Below, one piece after another: positions 8,763-18,945 of a stretch of DNA of 64,000 nt. The notes beneath the pieces were generated by a model that saw only the letters and a list, made by a program, of their open reading frames with translations, ran no database searches and was not told where the DNA came from. This DNA comes from Verrucomicrobiaceae bacterium (GTDB lineage: Bacteria; Pseudomonadota; Gammaproteobacteria; Pseudomonadales; CAMLJR01): the NCBI GenBank assembly GCA_028293825.1, contig JAQGNY010000005.1, positions 124,001 through 188,000 of the forward strand, read 5' to 3'. Position 1 is the first letter of the stretch, and each line of letters begins with the position of its first letter. The translations under genes and the position numbers were made by a program.

Positions 8763-9935
8763 TTATAGCGCGATTGCTGTCGCTTCGCGCAAGCGTTTGT
8801 TGTACAGCGCCAGAATCAAATCGGATTGCGTGACCATACCGACCAAGCGCAAATCGTCGTCGACAATCGGAATGTGATGATGACCGGCTTCGGCAAACAG
8901 CGGCACCAGATCGATCACCGATTTGTGGGCGGACGCAATCAGCACGCGCCGCGTCATGATCTGGCCGACCACATCAGGCTTGTCCGCGTGCACCGTGCGC
9001 ACGCGCTGCACAAATGCCGCCAGCCGCACCGCCAGCGTTTTATGCGAGTGCACGCCAGTGTGTTTGAGAAAATCCGCCTGCGTAATAATTCCCACCACGC
9101 GTTTGGATTTATCGATCACCGGCAGCGCTTTGATGCCGTGTTTGATCAGCAGCGACCACGCATCTTCCAGCGAATCGCCGAACGCGACCGTGACCACCGG
9201 CGTCGTCATCACATCCGCGCACGTGGTTTCGCCAAATCTACGCCGATACGCATTGGCCTCGGCTTCATGCAGCAGCGTTTCCAGATCGTCGCGATTGATA
9301 TCGAGAATTTCGTTGTAATTCTTCAACGCCAAATCGAGATCGCCCGAGGTAAATCCCAGTTGCGCCGATTGCTTAGTCGTCGGTGCCGTTTTATGCGCGA
9401 CGTGCGGGTAGCTGTGGCGCGTCAACGCGTGGTAGATCATCGCCGCGCCTAACAGCAATGCCGAATTAATCGCGACCGGCATCAGCACGAAGTGATAACC
9501 CGCTGCATGCACGCTCGAACCACCGAGCACCGCCGTCAGTGCCACCGCGCCGGCCGGCGGATGAATGCAGCGCAGCGCGAACATCGCCGCAATCGCCAAT
9601 GCAATCGCAACGGCGGCGGCGAGCAGCGTGATATCGAACCATTTCGCACAGGTCACGCCGACCAGCGCTGCAATAATGTTACCGCCGAGAATCGACCACG
9701 GCTGTGCCAGCGGACTGGCCGGCACCGCAAACAATAAAACGGCGGAGGCGCCCATCGGCGCGATCAGCCACGGCAGTTCGGTAACGCTGCTCGGAAATAA
9801 TCGGTGCGTGATAAAACCGGCGATGGCGATGCCGATTAATGCGCCGCAGCAGGCGCGCAAGCGTTCTTGCCAATTCACTGCAATCGGCGCCGGATAAAAA
9901 CGCAGCAGCCATTCTTTAAATAATTCGATCGACAT
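8763..9935 (-). CDS. HPP family membrane protein with C-terminal CBS pair
   Basis: 390 residues. The N-terminal half holds about four TM segments and the family motif IHPPAGAVALTAVLGG with PWLIAPMGASAVLLFAVP. The C-terminal half has two CBS domains (TPVVTVAFGDSLEDAWSLLIKHGIKALPV and MTRRVLIASAHKSVIDLVPLFAEAGHHHIPIVDD). HPP proteins are poorly understood and some are implicated in nitrite transport; CBS pairs usually sense adenosyl ligands. It lies 45 bp after cobL and before cbiD, so it appears to be part of the cob operon. A link to adenosylcobalamin or SAM sensing is speculation. Confidence 0.88.
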   Translation of the reverse strand: MSIELFKEWLLRFYPAPIAVNWQERLRACCGALIGIAIAGFITHRLFPSSVTELPWLIAPMGASAVLLFAVPASPLAQPWSILGGNIIAALVGVTCAKWFDITLLAAAVAIALAIAAMFALRCIHPPAGAVALTAVLGGSSVHAAGYHFVLMPVAINSALLLGAAMIYHALTRHSYPHVAHKTAPTTKQSAQLGFTSGDLDLALKNYNEILDINRDDLETLLHEAEANAYRRRFGETTCADVMTTPVVTVAFGDSLEDAWSLLIKHGIKALPVIDKSKRVVGIITQADFLKHTGVHSHKTLAVRLAAFVQRVRTVHADKPDVVGQIMTRRVLIASAHKSVIDLVPLFAEAGHHHIPIVDDDLRLVGMVTQSDLILALYNKRLREATAIAL

Positions 9936-9980
9936 ACAGCTTCTTAAATTACGGAAAATTTTAACGGTGAGTGGTCCGCG

Positions 9981-11222
9981 CTAACGCGGTTTGTGAATTT
10001 CCAGCAGCGTGATCGGCAGCGCCGCGCGCCAGGTATCGAATTCGCCGAGCGGCTGCGCCTGCGCGACCGTGATTCGAATTAATTCGCCGCCGTGTTGCGC
10101 GCGAAAATTATGCAGCACCATTTCGCTTTGCAGCGTCACGGCATTGGCGATCAGGCGCCCGCCGCCGCGCAACTGTCGCCAGCAGGTTTCGAGCACATCG
10201 GGCACGGTCACGCCGCCGCCGATAAAAATCGCGTCGGGTGTTTCCAAGCCGGCCAACGCGCGCGGCGCTTCGCCGTTGATTAATCGCAGCGCGGGCACGC
10301 CGAGCGCATCGCGATTGTGCTCGATCAACTGCTGGCGCTCGGTGTTGGCTTCAATCGCAATGGCGCGGCAGCGGCGGTGCGCGCGCATCCACTCGATGCC
10401 GATCGAACCGCAACCGGCGCCGACATCCCACAATAATTCGCCCGGCTGCGGTGCCAATCGCGCCAGCGTGATGGCGCGCACATCGCGTTTGGTCAGTTGG
10501 CCGTCGTGACGAAAGGCGGAGTCGGGCAGACCGACCGTGAGCGCTAAATGGCGCGCATCAACATCGGCAACGCATTCGACCGCGACGATATTTAACGCTG
10601 CGGCATCATTTTTATCGAGCGACCATTGCTGCGCGAGCGCATTGATACGCCGCTCCTGCTCGCCGCCTAAATGTTCGAGCACAGTGAGTTTGCTCGCGCC
10701 GAAACCGCGTTCATTTAACAGCGCGGCGATGGTGCGCGGGCTGCTGCCGTCGTTGCTCAGAATCAATAAGCGCGCGCCGGCAAAAATCGCGATGTTCAAC
10801 GCGGCGACCGGACGCGCGACCAGCGACAGCAACTCGACATCCTGCAAGGCCCAGCCGAGACGAGCCGCCGCCAATGAATAAGAAGAGGGCGCAGGTAGCA
10901 CGTTGATTTCAGCGCTGGGAATTTGTTTGGATAAACTCGCGCCGACGCCGAACAACATTGGATCGCCGCTCGCCAATACGCAGGTCGGGGTACCGCGTTG
11001 TTCGAGCACCGGCGTCAGCGCGAACGGGCTCGGCCATGGTTGTTGCTTGGCGACGATGCAGTTCGGCAATAGCGCGAGCTGACGCGGGCTGCCGAAAATC
11101 ACTGTGGCCGCACGCAATGCCGCGCGCGCGGCTTTGCCAAGCTCGGCATAGCCGTCTTCGCCGATGCCAATAATGGTGAGCCAGCGCGCGGCGCTGGTCG
11201 GGGTGTCGGAAGGTGGATTCAC
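9981..11222 (-). CDS. cobL: Precorrin-6Y C5,15-methyltransferase (decarboxylating)
   Basis: Bifunctional enzyme (CbiE + CbiT) that methylates C5 and C15 and decarboxylates the C12 side chain. The CbiE part begins [15 protein letters not shown], with [15 protein letters not shown] near residue 80. The CbiT part has the SAM motif [19 protein letters not shown] and [15 protein letters not shown] start at a GTG ([10 protein letters not shown]) 13 codons ahead of the conserved N-terminus; the ORF-track start is a TTG further upstream. First gene of the minus operon, divergent from cobG across about 80 bp. Confidence 0.93.
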   Translation of the reverse strand: MNPPSDTPTSAARWLTIIGIGEDGYAELGKAARAALRAATVIFGSPRQLALLPNCIVAKQQPWPSPFALTPVLEQRGTPTCVLASGDPMLFGVGASLSKQIPSAEINVLPAPSSYSLAAARLGWALQDVELLSLVARPVAALNIAIFAGARLLILSNDGSSPRTIAALLNERGFGASKLTVLEHLGGEQERRINALAQQWSLDKNDAAALNIVAVECVADVDARHLALTVGLPDSAFRHDGQLTKRDVRAITLARLAPQPGELLWDVGAGCGSIGIEWMRAHRRCRAIAIEANTERQQLIEHNRDALGVPALRLINGEAPRALAGLETPDAIFIGGGVTVPDVLETCWRQLRGGGRLIANAVTLQSEMVLHNFRAQHGGELIRITVAQAQPLGEFDTWRAALPITLLEIHKPR

Positions 11223-11301
11223 GTTCTGGGGTGCCGTCGATCGGACAAGCGGGCATAATAACCGCCCCTGCAACGCTCTGCAGCGCTGCTTCCCGCGCCC
11301 T

Positions 11302-12660
11302 GTGCACTCAATTCCGGACCCTTACTTGAAGCTCGAACCGTCCACGCCCACGCAATTCAGCCCGGTACGCCCGTCCGCGTGCCCGGGATTGTTGCGCATT
11401 GTGGCGGCGCGCGACGGCGGCATTTGTCGCATCAAACTGGCGTGCGGACAAATCACTGCGGCACAGGCCTTGGCGATTGCGGCGGCAGCGGAAAATTGCG
11501 GCAGCGGCGTTATCGAAATTACCAATCGCGCCAATCTGCAAATTCGCGGCGTGCGCGCCGAGTGCTCTAACGAATTGATTGAGGCGCTACTGGCGGCGCA
11601 GCTCGGCCCGCAACATCCCGGCGCCGACGATGTGCGCAATTTGATGGTCAGCCCCAGTGCGGGCATAGATACGAAGGCGCGCATCGATGTCGCGCCGCTC
11701 GCGTATGCGCTGCTCGATTTATTGCAGTCGCAAGCGCGCTTTCAGGAATTGTCGCCGAAGTTTGCGCTGCTGCTCGATGGCGGCGAGCGCCTGGCCATGC
11801 TCGAACATCCGCACGATGTGTGGCTGTCGGCAACGGCCGATGGCGAGCATTTTGTTTTTGGTTTCACCGGCTGTCCCGCACGCGATAATCCTGTCGCCAG
11901 GGTTTCGCGCGATAACGTGTTAGCGTTGGTCGATGCGGTGCTGAATAAGTTTCTCGATCTCGCCACGCCCCAGCAAACGCGGATGCGGCATTTATTGCAG
12001 AGCGTTTCGGCGCATGAATTTTTAACGCAGGTACAAACGCATTTGCCGTTTGCATTGAGCGTTGATGTAGACGCCTGGCAGCGCGAACCTTCGATCGCGT
12101 TTGCACATATCGGCATTTATCCGCAACGCCAGCATGAAATGCGTTATGTCGGCGCTGCGTCCGTGCTCGGGCGCATCAATTCGACGCAATTACGCGAGTT
12201 GGCGGCGCTCGCTGAAAAATATGGCGATGGCACGCTGCGCTTTACGCCGTGGCAAAGTGTATTGCTGCCAAATATTTTTGACGCAAATGCAGAAATAGTT
12301 CTGCGTGAATTAAATCAGCTCGGCTTGAGCACGCACATCGACGATCCGCTGGCGCATGTCATCGCGTGCACTGGTTGCAGCGGTTGCGTTAAAGGTTTGG
12401 CCGATACCAAAAGCGACGCCTTGCAGCTGGCCAAATTGCTCGCGGAAAAATCGCTGCTTGCCGATGTACATTTAACCGGCTGCGCGCGTTCCTGTGCTGC
12501 CGCGCATATCGCGCCGTTTACGTTATTGGCCGTAGCGCAAGGTCGTTACGATTTATTTCAACGCGATTTATCGACGCATGGCTTCGGAAAATTAATTGCA
12601 CGCAATTGCGATATTGAAACCAGCGTGGCGCTGCTGACAAATAGTGCAGACACGCGGTGA
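11302..12660 (+). CDS. cobG: Precorrin-3B synthase
   Basis: Monooxygenase that uses molecular oxygen to convert precorrin-3A to precorrin-3B and so marks the aerobic pathway. Two nitrite/sulfite reductase ferredoxin-like half domains are visible, and the 4Fe-4S motifs are [11 protein letters not shown] (Cx5C) and [12 protein letters not shown] (Cx3C) near the C-terminus. The start is uncertain. The ORF-track ATG at 11164 lies inside cobL; GTG at 11302 or TTG at 11326 is more likely, as family homology begins near [14 protein letters not shown]. Heads the plus-strand cobGHIJ operon. Confidence 0.9.
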   Translation: MHSIPDPYLKLEPSTPTQFSPVRPSACPGLLRIVAARDGGICRIKLACGQITAAQALAIAAAAENCGSGVIEITNRANLQIRGVRAECSNELIEALLAAQLGPQHPGADDVRNLMVSPSAGIDTKARIDVAPLAYALLDLLQSQARFQELSPKFALLLDGGERLAMLEHPHDVWLSATADGEHFVFGFTGCPARDNPVARVSRDNVLALVDAVLNKFLDLATPQQTRMRHLLQSVSAHEFLTQVQTHLPFALSVDVDAWQREPSIAFAHIGIYPQRQHEMRYVGAASVLGRINSTQLRELAALAEKYGDGTLRFTPWQSVLLPNIFDANAEIVLRELNQLGLSTHIDDPLAHVIACTGCSGCVKGLADTKSDALQLAKLLAEKSLLADVHLTGCARSCAAAHIAPFTLLAVAQGRYDLFQRDLSTHGFGKLIARNCDIETSVALLTNSADTR

Positions 12661-12719
12661 TGTAATTGCAGGCATCGCAGTTCGGTTCGCTTTAAAAAAT
12701 TTAACCTTGGATTTAACGA

Positions 12720-13346
12720 ATGATTGATTACATCCGCGATGGTCAGGAAATCTATCGTCGCTCTTTTTCGATAATTCGCAGCGAAGCGAAGCTGGAGCAT
12801 ATTCCCGCCGATCTGGAAAAACTCGCGGTGCGAATTATTCACGCCTGCGGCATGGTCGATATTGTTGACGATTTGCAGTTTTCGGTAGGCGCAGGAACGG
12901 CGGGACGCAACGCATTAGCCAACGGCGCGCCGATTCTGTGCGATGCACGCATGGTCGCCGAAGGCATTACGCGCACACGCTTGCCGGCCAACAACAAAGT
13001 CGTTTGCACATTGCACGACGACAGCGTGCCGCCGTTGGCGCGCGAACTCGGCAATACGCGCTCGGCGGTTGCGCTCGAATTATGGCGCGAGCAATTGGCC
13101 GGCAGCGTCGTCGTCATCGGCAACGCGCCGACTGCATTATTTTATCTATTGGAAATGCTCGACGCCGGCGCACCGAAACCGGCATTGATTCTCGGTTTTC
13201 CGGTCGGCTTTGTTGGTGCGGCGGAATCGAAAGAAATGCTCGCTGCCGACAGTCGCGGCGTACCGTTTGTGATTGTGCGCGGTCGGCGCGGCGGCAGTGC
13301 GATGGCCGCCGCCGCAATTAATGCGCTTGCAACAGAGGTGGAATAA
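12720..13346 (+). CDS. cobH: Precorrin-8X methylmutase
   Basis: Moves the C11 methyl group to C12, converting precorrin-8X to hydrogenobyrinate. 208 residues, normal for CobH/CbiC, beginning MIDYIRDGQEIYRRSFSIIR. The proposed catalytic His lies in RIIHACGMVDI, followed by GAPILCDARMVAEGI and PALILGFPVGFVGAAESKE. It ends directly before the cobI ATG, with no spacer. Confidence 0.97.
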   Translation: MIDYIRDGQEIYRRSFSIIRSEAKLEHIPADLEKLAVRIIHACGMVDIVDDLQFSVGAGTAGRNALANGAPILCDARMVAEGITRTRLPANNKVVCTLHDDSVPPLARELGNTRSAVALELWREQLAGSVVVIGNAPTALFYLLEMLDAGAPKPALILGFPVGFVGAAESKEMLAADSRGVPFVIVRGRRGGSAMAAAAINALATEVE

Positions 13347-14087
13347 ATGGAACGCGAACAACAAAAAGGACAATTATTCGGTTTGGGCGTTGGCCCCGGC
13401 GATCCCGAATTAATCACCGTGAAAGCACTGCGTTTATTGCAGGCGGCGCCGGTCGTTGCGTACTTCGTCGCGAAAGGCAAAAAAAGTAATGCGTTCGGCA
13501 TTATCGAAAATTATCTGAAGGCTGAACAAATAACGGTGCCGCTCGTTTATCCGGTAACAACGGAAAAACTCGAACCGCCGCTGTGCTACGAAAGCATCAT
13601 CGCCGATTTTTACGACACCGCCGCCGCGCAACTCAGCGCCTATTTAAATGTCGGCCGCGATGTTGCGGTGATCTGCGAAGGCGATCCGTTTTTCTACGGC
13701 TCGTACATGTATCTGCACGATCGTCTCGGGGCGCGCTATGTCACCGATGTAGTGCCGGGCGTGTGTTCGATGCTCGGCGGCACTGCCGTGCTGGGCGCAC
13801 CGCTGGTGTATCGCAATCAAAGTTTATCGGTGTTGTCCGGCGTGTTGCCGCATGACGAATTAAAACGCCGTCTCGCCGATGCCGATGCCTCCGTGATCAT
13901 GAAACTCGGCCGCAATTTTCACAAAGTGAAAAACGTGTTGGATGAATTAAATCTGAGCGGTCGCGCGTTGTACGTTGAGCGCGCGACGATGCAAAATCAG
14001 CGCGTCGTGCCGATTAACGACGTCGATCCGATGGCCTCGCCGTATTTTTCGTTGATCGTTATTCCCGGTGAAAAATGGCAGGGCTAA
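13347..14087 (+). CDS. cobI: Precorrin-2 C20-methyltransferase
   Basis: SAM-dependent methyltransferase of 246 residues that methylates C20 of precorrin-2. It shows [22 protein letters not shown] at the N-terminus, [22 protein letters not shown] near residue 115 and [11 protein letters not shown]. Its ATG follows the cobH stop without a gap, and its 3' end approaches cobJ, indicating one operon. Confidence 0.97.
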   Translation: MEREQQKGQLFGLGVGPGDPELITVKALRLLQAAPVVAYFVAKGKKSNAFGIIENYLKAEQITVPLVYPVTTEKLEPPLCYESIIADFYDTAAAQLSAYLNVGRDVAVICEGDPFFYGSYMYLHDRLGARYVTDVVPGVCSMLGGTAVLGAPLVYRNQSLSVLSGVLPHDELKRRLADADASVIMKLGRNFHKVKNVLDELNLSGRALYVERATMQNQRVVPINDVDPMASPYFSLIVIPGEKWQG

Positions 14088-14113
14088 CCGTGGAAACCGC
14101 GAAGAAAGGCGCA

Positions 14114-15859
14114 ATGAGGAAAATAGCCATCGTCGCGCTCGGTAATGGCAGCGCTGCGACCGCGCGAATAATTAAAGCGTTCTATGCGCAGCAAGAAAAT
14201 TCGCACGTGCGAATTTATGGTTTACAAAATCGTGTCGATAACGCCGATATTTTTTATACAGAGTTCGGCGCGACTGTACGCGATTTGTATCAAAGCGACA
14301 CGGCGATAATTGCATTATGTGCGGCCGGAATTGTTATTCGCACGCTGGCGCCGCTATTAAATGACAAGGGCGTCGAGCCGCCGGTGCTGGCGATTGCGGA
14401 AGATGGCAGCGCAGTGGTGCCGTTGCTCGGCGGCGTCAATGGTGTCAACGCGATGGCGCGCGCTATAGCTGAAGCGTTAGATGTGAATGCGGCCATCACT
14501 ACCAGTGGCGAATTGCGTTTCGGTACTTGTCTGCTGAATCCGCCGGCCGGTTATGCGCTCGCCGATATCGAGCAAGGCAAACGCTTTGTCGCCGATTTGC
14601 TTAATGGCGAACCGGTAAGTATCGATGGCGACGCACCGTGGTTGAACGATGCCGATTTACCGCTCGCGGCAATCGCAGCGCATCGCATAAAAATTACCAC
14701 CGCCGCGCAACTCAAAAACTCAAACGAATTATTAATTCATCCGCGCAGTGTCATTGCATTGATTGAAACGATTAGCGCGGAGCCGGCTGAAGATATTAAA
14801 CATGCTTTGAGCGCAGCCAATATTGCGCAGCAGTCGTTGGCGTGCGTAGTCGCATTGTCGGACGCAATGACCAACATGTTGTTGAGCGATGCAGCTAATA
14901 AATTGCAGGTGCCACTGCGCTTTGTCTCTACGCACGCCGCTCTTATTCCTCGCTCGCAAAACTCGCTGTCCCCTTTGTTTAAGGAGGCTAAGAAAAACGG
15001 CGTTTCGTTGTTTATCGCAGAGCAGCCAATCGATCCAAATTCAATTGGAATTCAACGCGGCAATTTAACCGTAATTGGTCTCGGCCCGGGTGCTGCCGAA
15101 TTTATGGTACCGGCGGCAAAGCAGGCACTCGCCGCAGCGCAAGATATTCTCGGTTACGAAACGTATGTGAATATGGCGGGACCGTTTCGCGCCGATCAGG
15201 TGTTACATTGCACCGATAATCGCGAGGAAATGTTGCGCGCGCGTCACGCCTTCGAATTGGCGGCACAGGGCCGCAATGTTGTCGTGGTTTCATCGGGCGA
15301 TCCCGGTGTATTCGCGATGGCGAGTGCTGTGTTGGAAGCGCTACACGAATCGACCGATCCGCATTGGCATGCGCTTAATCTGCAAATATTTCCCGGTGTT
15401 TCTGCCGCGCTTGCTACCGCTGCGCGCGCCGGTGCGCCGCTCGGTCACGATTTTTGCGTGATGTCGTTATCGGATAATTTAAAGCCGTGGGATGTAATCG
15501 AAAATCGCCTCGATCATGCAGCGGCGGCGGATTTTGCGCTGGCATTCTATAACCCGATTTCAAAAACGCGGCCGTGGCAATTGGGACGCGCGCTGGAAAT
15601 TATTGCGCAGCATCGCAGCGGCGATACCGTGGTAGTGCTGGGTCGCGATATCGGTCGGCCGGCGGAAAAATTAACCACGCTGACGCTGGCCCAATTGCGA
15701 CCGGAACATGTCGATATGCGCACGCTGGTCATTATCGGTTCGTCGACGACGCGCACATTTGCGCGTGGCGATAAATTCTTAGCCGATGATTCTTCCGCGA
15801 GCAATAACGGCGATTGGGTTTATACTCCGCGCTGGTATCCGTTGCCGCCCGCTAAATAG
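14114..15859 (+). CDS. cobJ: CbiG N-terminal domain fused to precorrin-3B C17-methyltransferase
   Basis: 581 residues. The N-terminal ~300 resemble the CbiG N-terminal and middle domains (AIIALCAAGIVIRTLAPLL, PVLAIAEDGSAVVPLLGGVNG). The C-terminal ~260 are CobJ, which methylates C17 with ring contraction (LTVIGLGPGAAEFMVPAAKQAL, VVVVSSGDPGVFAMASAVLE, IFPGVSAALATAARAGAPLGHDF). The missing CbiG C-terminal domain is the separate cobE. I favour the ATG at 14114 (MRKIAIVALGNG, with AAAGGC upstream); the ATG at 14075, overlapping cobI, is possible. Confidence 0.94.
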   Translation: MRKIAIVALGNGSAATARIIKAFYAQQENSHVRIYGLQNRVDNADIFYTEFGATVRDLYQSDTAIIALCAAGIVIRTLAPLLNDKGVEPPVLAIAEDGSAVVPLLGGVNGVNAMARAIAEALDVNAAITTSGELRFGTCLLNPPAGYALADIEQGKRFVADLLNGEPVSIDGDAPWLNDADLPLAAIAAHRIKITTAAQLKNSNELLIHPRSVIALIETISAEPAEDIKHALSAANIAQQSLACVVALSDAMTNMLLSDAANKLQVPLRFVSTHAALIPRSQNSLSPLFKEAKKNGVSLFIAEQPIDPNSIGIQRGNLTVIGLGPGAAEFMVPAAKQALAAAQDILGYETYVNMAGPFRADQVLHCTDNREEMLRARHAFELAAQGRNVVVVSSGDPGVFAMASAVLEALHESTDPHWHALNLQIFPGVSAALATAARAGAPLGHDFCVMSLSDNLKPWDVIENRLDHAAAADFALAFYNPISKTRPWQLGRALEIIAQHRSGDTVVVLGRDIGRPAEKLTTLTLAQLRPEHVDMRTLVIIGSSTTRTFARGDKFLADDSSASNNGDWVYTPRWYPLPPAK

Positions 15860-15962
15860 CGCGGTTGTTGCGACGATCAATTAGCTATTTTGCAATTCGG
15901 TGTAAAAGAAATTTTCGAATGCTGAAAGTTTCAAAATGATTATTCAGAAATAGAAAACACAA

Positions 15963-16186
15963 CAGGTGTCTCGATGCTTTTCTGTGTCGAGGTGAAACGG
16001 GAAGTCCGGTGACGCGTGGTTTTATTCGGCAACTTATTTGTCGATAACAGCCCGCCAGTCCGGTGCAGCCCCCGCTGCTGTAAGCCTGACGAATTTGCGC
16101 AATGCCACTGTGAAAGAAGATTTCATGGGAAGGTCGCGCAGAGGAGGACGAAGGCGAGCCAGAAGACCGGCCTGTTGTGTCTATGT
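15963..16186 (+). promoter_or_regulatory. Cobalamin riboswitch upstream of first TonB-dependent receptor
   Basis: Ordered elements: GGTGAAACGGGAAGTCCGGTG, CAGCCCCCGCTGCTGTAAGC, GCCACTG, GGGAAGG and the B12 box GAGCCAGAAGACCGGCCTG. It matches RF00174, with CCCCCGCTGCTGTAA in place of the usual CGCAACTGTAA. About 330 nt follow before the receptor GTG; they hold a small AAAACC/GGTTTT hairpin but I recognise no gene. It probably represses the receptor when B12 is abundant. Confidence 0.94.
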
Positions 16187-16516
16187 GTGCAAAACCCGGG
16201 GAGCGGTTTTTGTCTGCGTGAATGCGCCTGCAATCGATATATTTTTATTCATCGATAGATATCCTCTGCTGTTTTTTTAAGAGGTGATCGCGGCGTGTTT
16301 GATTCAGCGAGCTATTTTGATTCTGTGCATTTAAATCGCGTCAATAAAATTGGCGCTGCTTGTGTACGTAACGAATCGACTTAATTTCGCGGTAATCGCG
16401 CGGTATAAATTAATCACTCAAGTTCCGGGAGTTGCACAAGGCCTCAGTTACATCGCGGTTGGCGATGCACTGGGATTTGACCATCGGCAATCTTGCCGCC
16501 GGAACATGAGGTTCAC

Positions 16517-18517
16517 GTGAGTATCTCTACGAAATATTTCGCGTTATCGCGAAACAAATTGTTGTGCCTTTTTTTATTCAATACGTTACCCGCAACGGCC
16601 GATACAAAACCGGTAATCGATGAAGTTATCGTATTCGGGCGTGGTGAAAACCTGGTCGGCATTGCGCCAGCTGCGAGCGAAGGTGCGGTCAGCGGTGCCG
16701 ATTTAACGGTGCGACCGTTATTGCGAGTCGCCGAATTATTGGAAGTAGTGCCGGGCTTAATCGCGGCGCAACATTCGGGCAGCGGTAAGGCCAATCAATA
16801 TTTTTTGCGCGGTTTTAATCTCGATCACGGCACCGATTTCACCGCGTACATTGACGACGTACCGATGAATTTGCGTACGCACGGGCACGGTCAAGGCTAT
16901 CTGGATATCAACGGTTTAATTCCGGAAACGGTCGAGCGCATCGATTACCGCAAAGGTCCGTATCGCGCCGATGTCGGCGATTTTGCGATGGCGGGCGCAT
17001 CGTATTTACGCACCGTGCAACGTCTCGATACATTTATCAGCGCCGAAACCGGCAGCTACGGTTGGCGTCGTGTCGCCAGCGGCGGTACGTTCGATGCCGG
17101 CAGCGGCAAGCTCACTGTAGCCGGCCAATTAAAATCCTACGATGGGCCGTGGCAAAAATCGGAAGATTTAAAACACGAATCGGTGTACGGAAAATACGCG
17201 CAAGACACCGCAATCGGCGATCTCGAAATTAGTTTTTCCGGTTATCACGCGACGTGGGACCCGACCGAACAAATTCCCGAGCGCGCGATCGGTACATCGG
17301 TATGCGACGATGAATTTTGTGCACTCGATCCATCGGCTACCGGCAAAACGCTGCGCTTTATTACTTCGGCCCGATTAACTGGCGATGACTGGCGCGCGAC
17401 GCTGTACGCACAGCGCTACGATTGGAATATGTTGTCGAATCCCACTTACGATTTTCAAATTAATCAATTCGATCAGCGCTGGACTTACGGCGGTCGCTAC
17501 GAGAAAAATTTCACGCTCAACCCGGTATTGGATTTAACACTGGGCAGTGAAGGTCGTTACGACGATATCGGCAAAGTCGGCGTCGAACACACCGATGCGG
17601 CGCAATTCGTTTCACCGATCAGCAAGCACGCGGTGAAAGAAGGATCGCTCGCGTTGTACACCGAAGCGACGTGGAAACCGATCAACGGTCTGCGCGTACT
17701 CGGCGGCTTGCGTGGCGATTCGTATTCGTTCGATGTCACCGCGCTGGAAGATAATCTGGCAGAAGGCAAAAAAGCCGATACGATTTTTTCGCCGAAAGTA
17801 GGTTTGGCGTACGCGTTAAATTCCAACATCGAGCTGTACGCGAATTGGGGTAAGGGTTTTCATTCCAACGATGCGCGCGGCGTGGTGAATAAAGAAACGC
17901 CGGTGCGCGGCCTTGTGCGCGGCGAAGGAAAAGAGACGGGTGCGCGTTTGCAAATCGGCAATATTTCGTTAACGACAACTTACTGGTGGCTCGATCTCGA
18001 CAGCGAATTAAAATTCGTCGGCGATTCCAATTCGGTGGAACCGTCGAATCCGACCCAGCGACGCGGTTATGAAATTGTCGGCTTTTGGCGGCCGATTTCC
18101 TGGCTGGCAGTCGATGCGGTATGGACTGGCAGTCACGCGCGTTCGCAAGACAGTCCCGGCGCGGAATATGTACCGGGTGCAATCGAGAGCGCGGGTGAGT
18201 TAGGTATTACCGCGTTGCACGAGCGTTGGGAGGCCAGTGTGCGTGTGCGTCATCTCGGCCCGTATCCATTGATCGAAGATAATTCGCAACGCGCCAGCGC
18301 GGAAAATATTGTCAATTTGCACGCGGCCTGGAAGCCAGGGCATTACACCGTGTATGGCGAACTGTTAAATGTGCTCGATCACGACGGCAAGGATATCGTT
18401 TATTACTACGGCAGCAATGTGGCAGGTCTCGATCCCGCCGGCGAGCAAGTGGACGGCCGCTTGAGTCGCGCGGTCGAGCCACGTACGTTGCGCGTCGGTA
18501 TTAAATATACGTTTTGA
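16517..18517 (+). CDS. TonB-dependent outer-membrane receptor under a B12 riboswitch
   Basis: 666-residue receptor with a signal peptide (LLCLFLFNTLPATA), TonB-box-like DEVIVFG, a plug domain (FLRGFNLDHGTDFTAYIDD, GYLDINGLIPETVERIDYRKGPY), a 22-strand-type barrel and a terminal aromatic (GIKYTF). The HGHGQGYLD segment places it in a widespread receptor group of undefined substrate, distinct from classical BtuB. I start at GTG 16517 because GAGG stands 6 nt upstream. The riboswitch implies a corrinoid, a corrin precursor or a cobalt complex as cargo; which one is not shown by the sequence. It is followed by a strong terminator and is therefore monocistronic. Confidence 0.9.
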   Translation: MSISTKYFALSRNKLLCLFLFNTLPATADTKPVIDEVIVFGRGENLVGIAPAASEGAVSGADLTVRPLLRVAELLEVVPGLIAAQHSGSGKANQYFLRGFNLDHGTDFTAYIDDVPMNLRTHGHGQGYLDINGLIPETVERIDYRKGPYRADVGDFAMAGASYLRTVQRLDTFISAETGSYGWRRVASGGTFDAGSGKLTVAGQLKSYDGPWQKSEDLKHESVYGKYAQDTAIGDLEISFSGYHATWDPTEQIPERAIGTSVCDDEFCALDPSATGKTLRFITSARLTGDDWRATLYAQRYDWNMLSNPTYDFQINQFDQRWTYGGRYEKNFTLNPVLDLTLGSEGRYDDIGKVGVEHTDAAQFVSPISKHAVKEGSLALYTEATWKPINGLRVLGGLRGDSYSFDVTALEDNLAEGKKADTIFSPKVGLAYALNSNIELYANWGKGFHSNDARGVVNKETPVRGLVRGEGKETGARLQIGNISLTTTYWWLDLDSELKFVGDSNSVEPSNPTQRRGYEIVGFWRPISWLAVDAVWTGSHARSQDSPGAEYVPGAIESAGELGITALHERWEASVRVRHLGPYPLIEDNSQRASAENIVNLHAAWKPGHYTVYGELLNVLDHDGKDIVYYYGSNVAGLDPAGEQVDGRLSRAVEPRTLRVGIKYTF

Positions 18518-18580
18518 TAATTTTATTCGCGTAAATATTATTTAATTTTTTAGAACGTTCCCACATCGTTTTCTCTCCTT

Positions 18581-18607
18581 GCGCAGTGTTTTTCACTGCG
18601 CTTTTTT
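18581..18607 (+). terminator. Rho-independent terminator after first receptor gene
   Basis: Perfect 8-bp stem GCGCAGTG / CACTGCGC with a five-T loop, followed by six T residues. It closes the receptor transcript ahead of the next riboswitch. Confidence 0.95.
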
Positions 18608-18719
18608 GCGTTTATTTTTTTATTAATTGAAATACTTTTCGAATAAATAACGACGATCGAAATTATGTTTTAGGTTTTTTTCGTTGACAATCGATAGTTA
18701 AAAAAACTACATTCATTTC

Positions 18720-18897
18720 CAGCAATGCGCTCCCTCACGGGATTAATAGGGAATTCGGTGCGAATCCGAAGCTGTCCTCGCAACTGTAAGCACGGAGCAG
18801 ATTTCCATAAAGTCACTGTTGTTTTTTTGCATTTAGAAAAAACGATGGGAAGGCGGAATGATGCAATGATGTGCAAGCCAGGAGACCTGCCTTTGCG
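18720..18897 (+). promoter_or_regulatory. Cobalamin riboswitch upstream of second TonB-dependent receptor
   Basis: Canonical class: AGGGAATTCGGTGCGAATCC, GCTGTCCTCGCAACTGTAAGC, GTCACTG, GGGAAGGC and the B12 box AAGCCAGGAGACCTGCC. It is the closest match to the textbook E. coli btuB-type element of the four riboswitches in the window. Confidence 0.97.
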
Positions 18898-18945
18898 ATT
18901 CGTTACTGTGCCTTCGAGCGTGGACTCTCGACGGACGGCAGATCA

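Noticed and set aside
16016-16280. 80-residue plus-strand ORFs after 16 kb
   Set aside because: They coincide with the second cobalamin riboswitch and its leader; no protein features.
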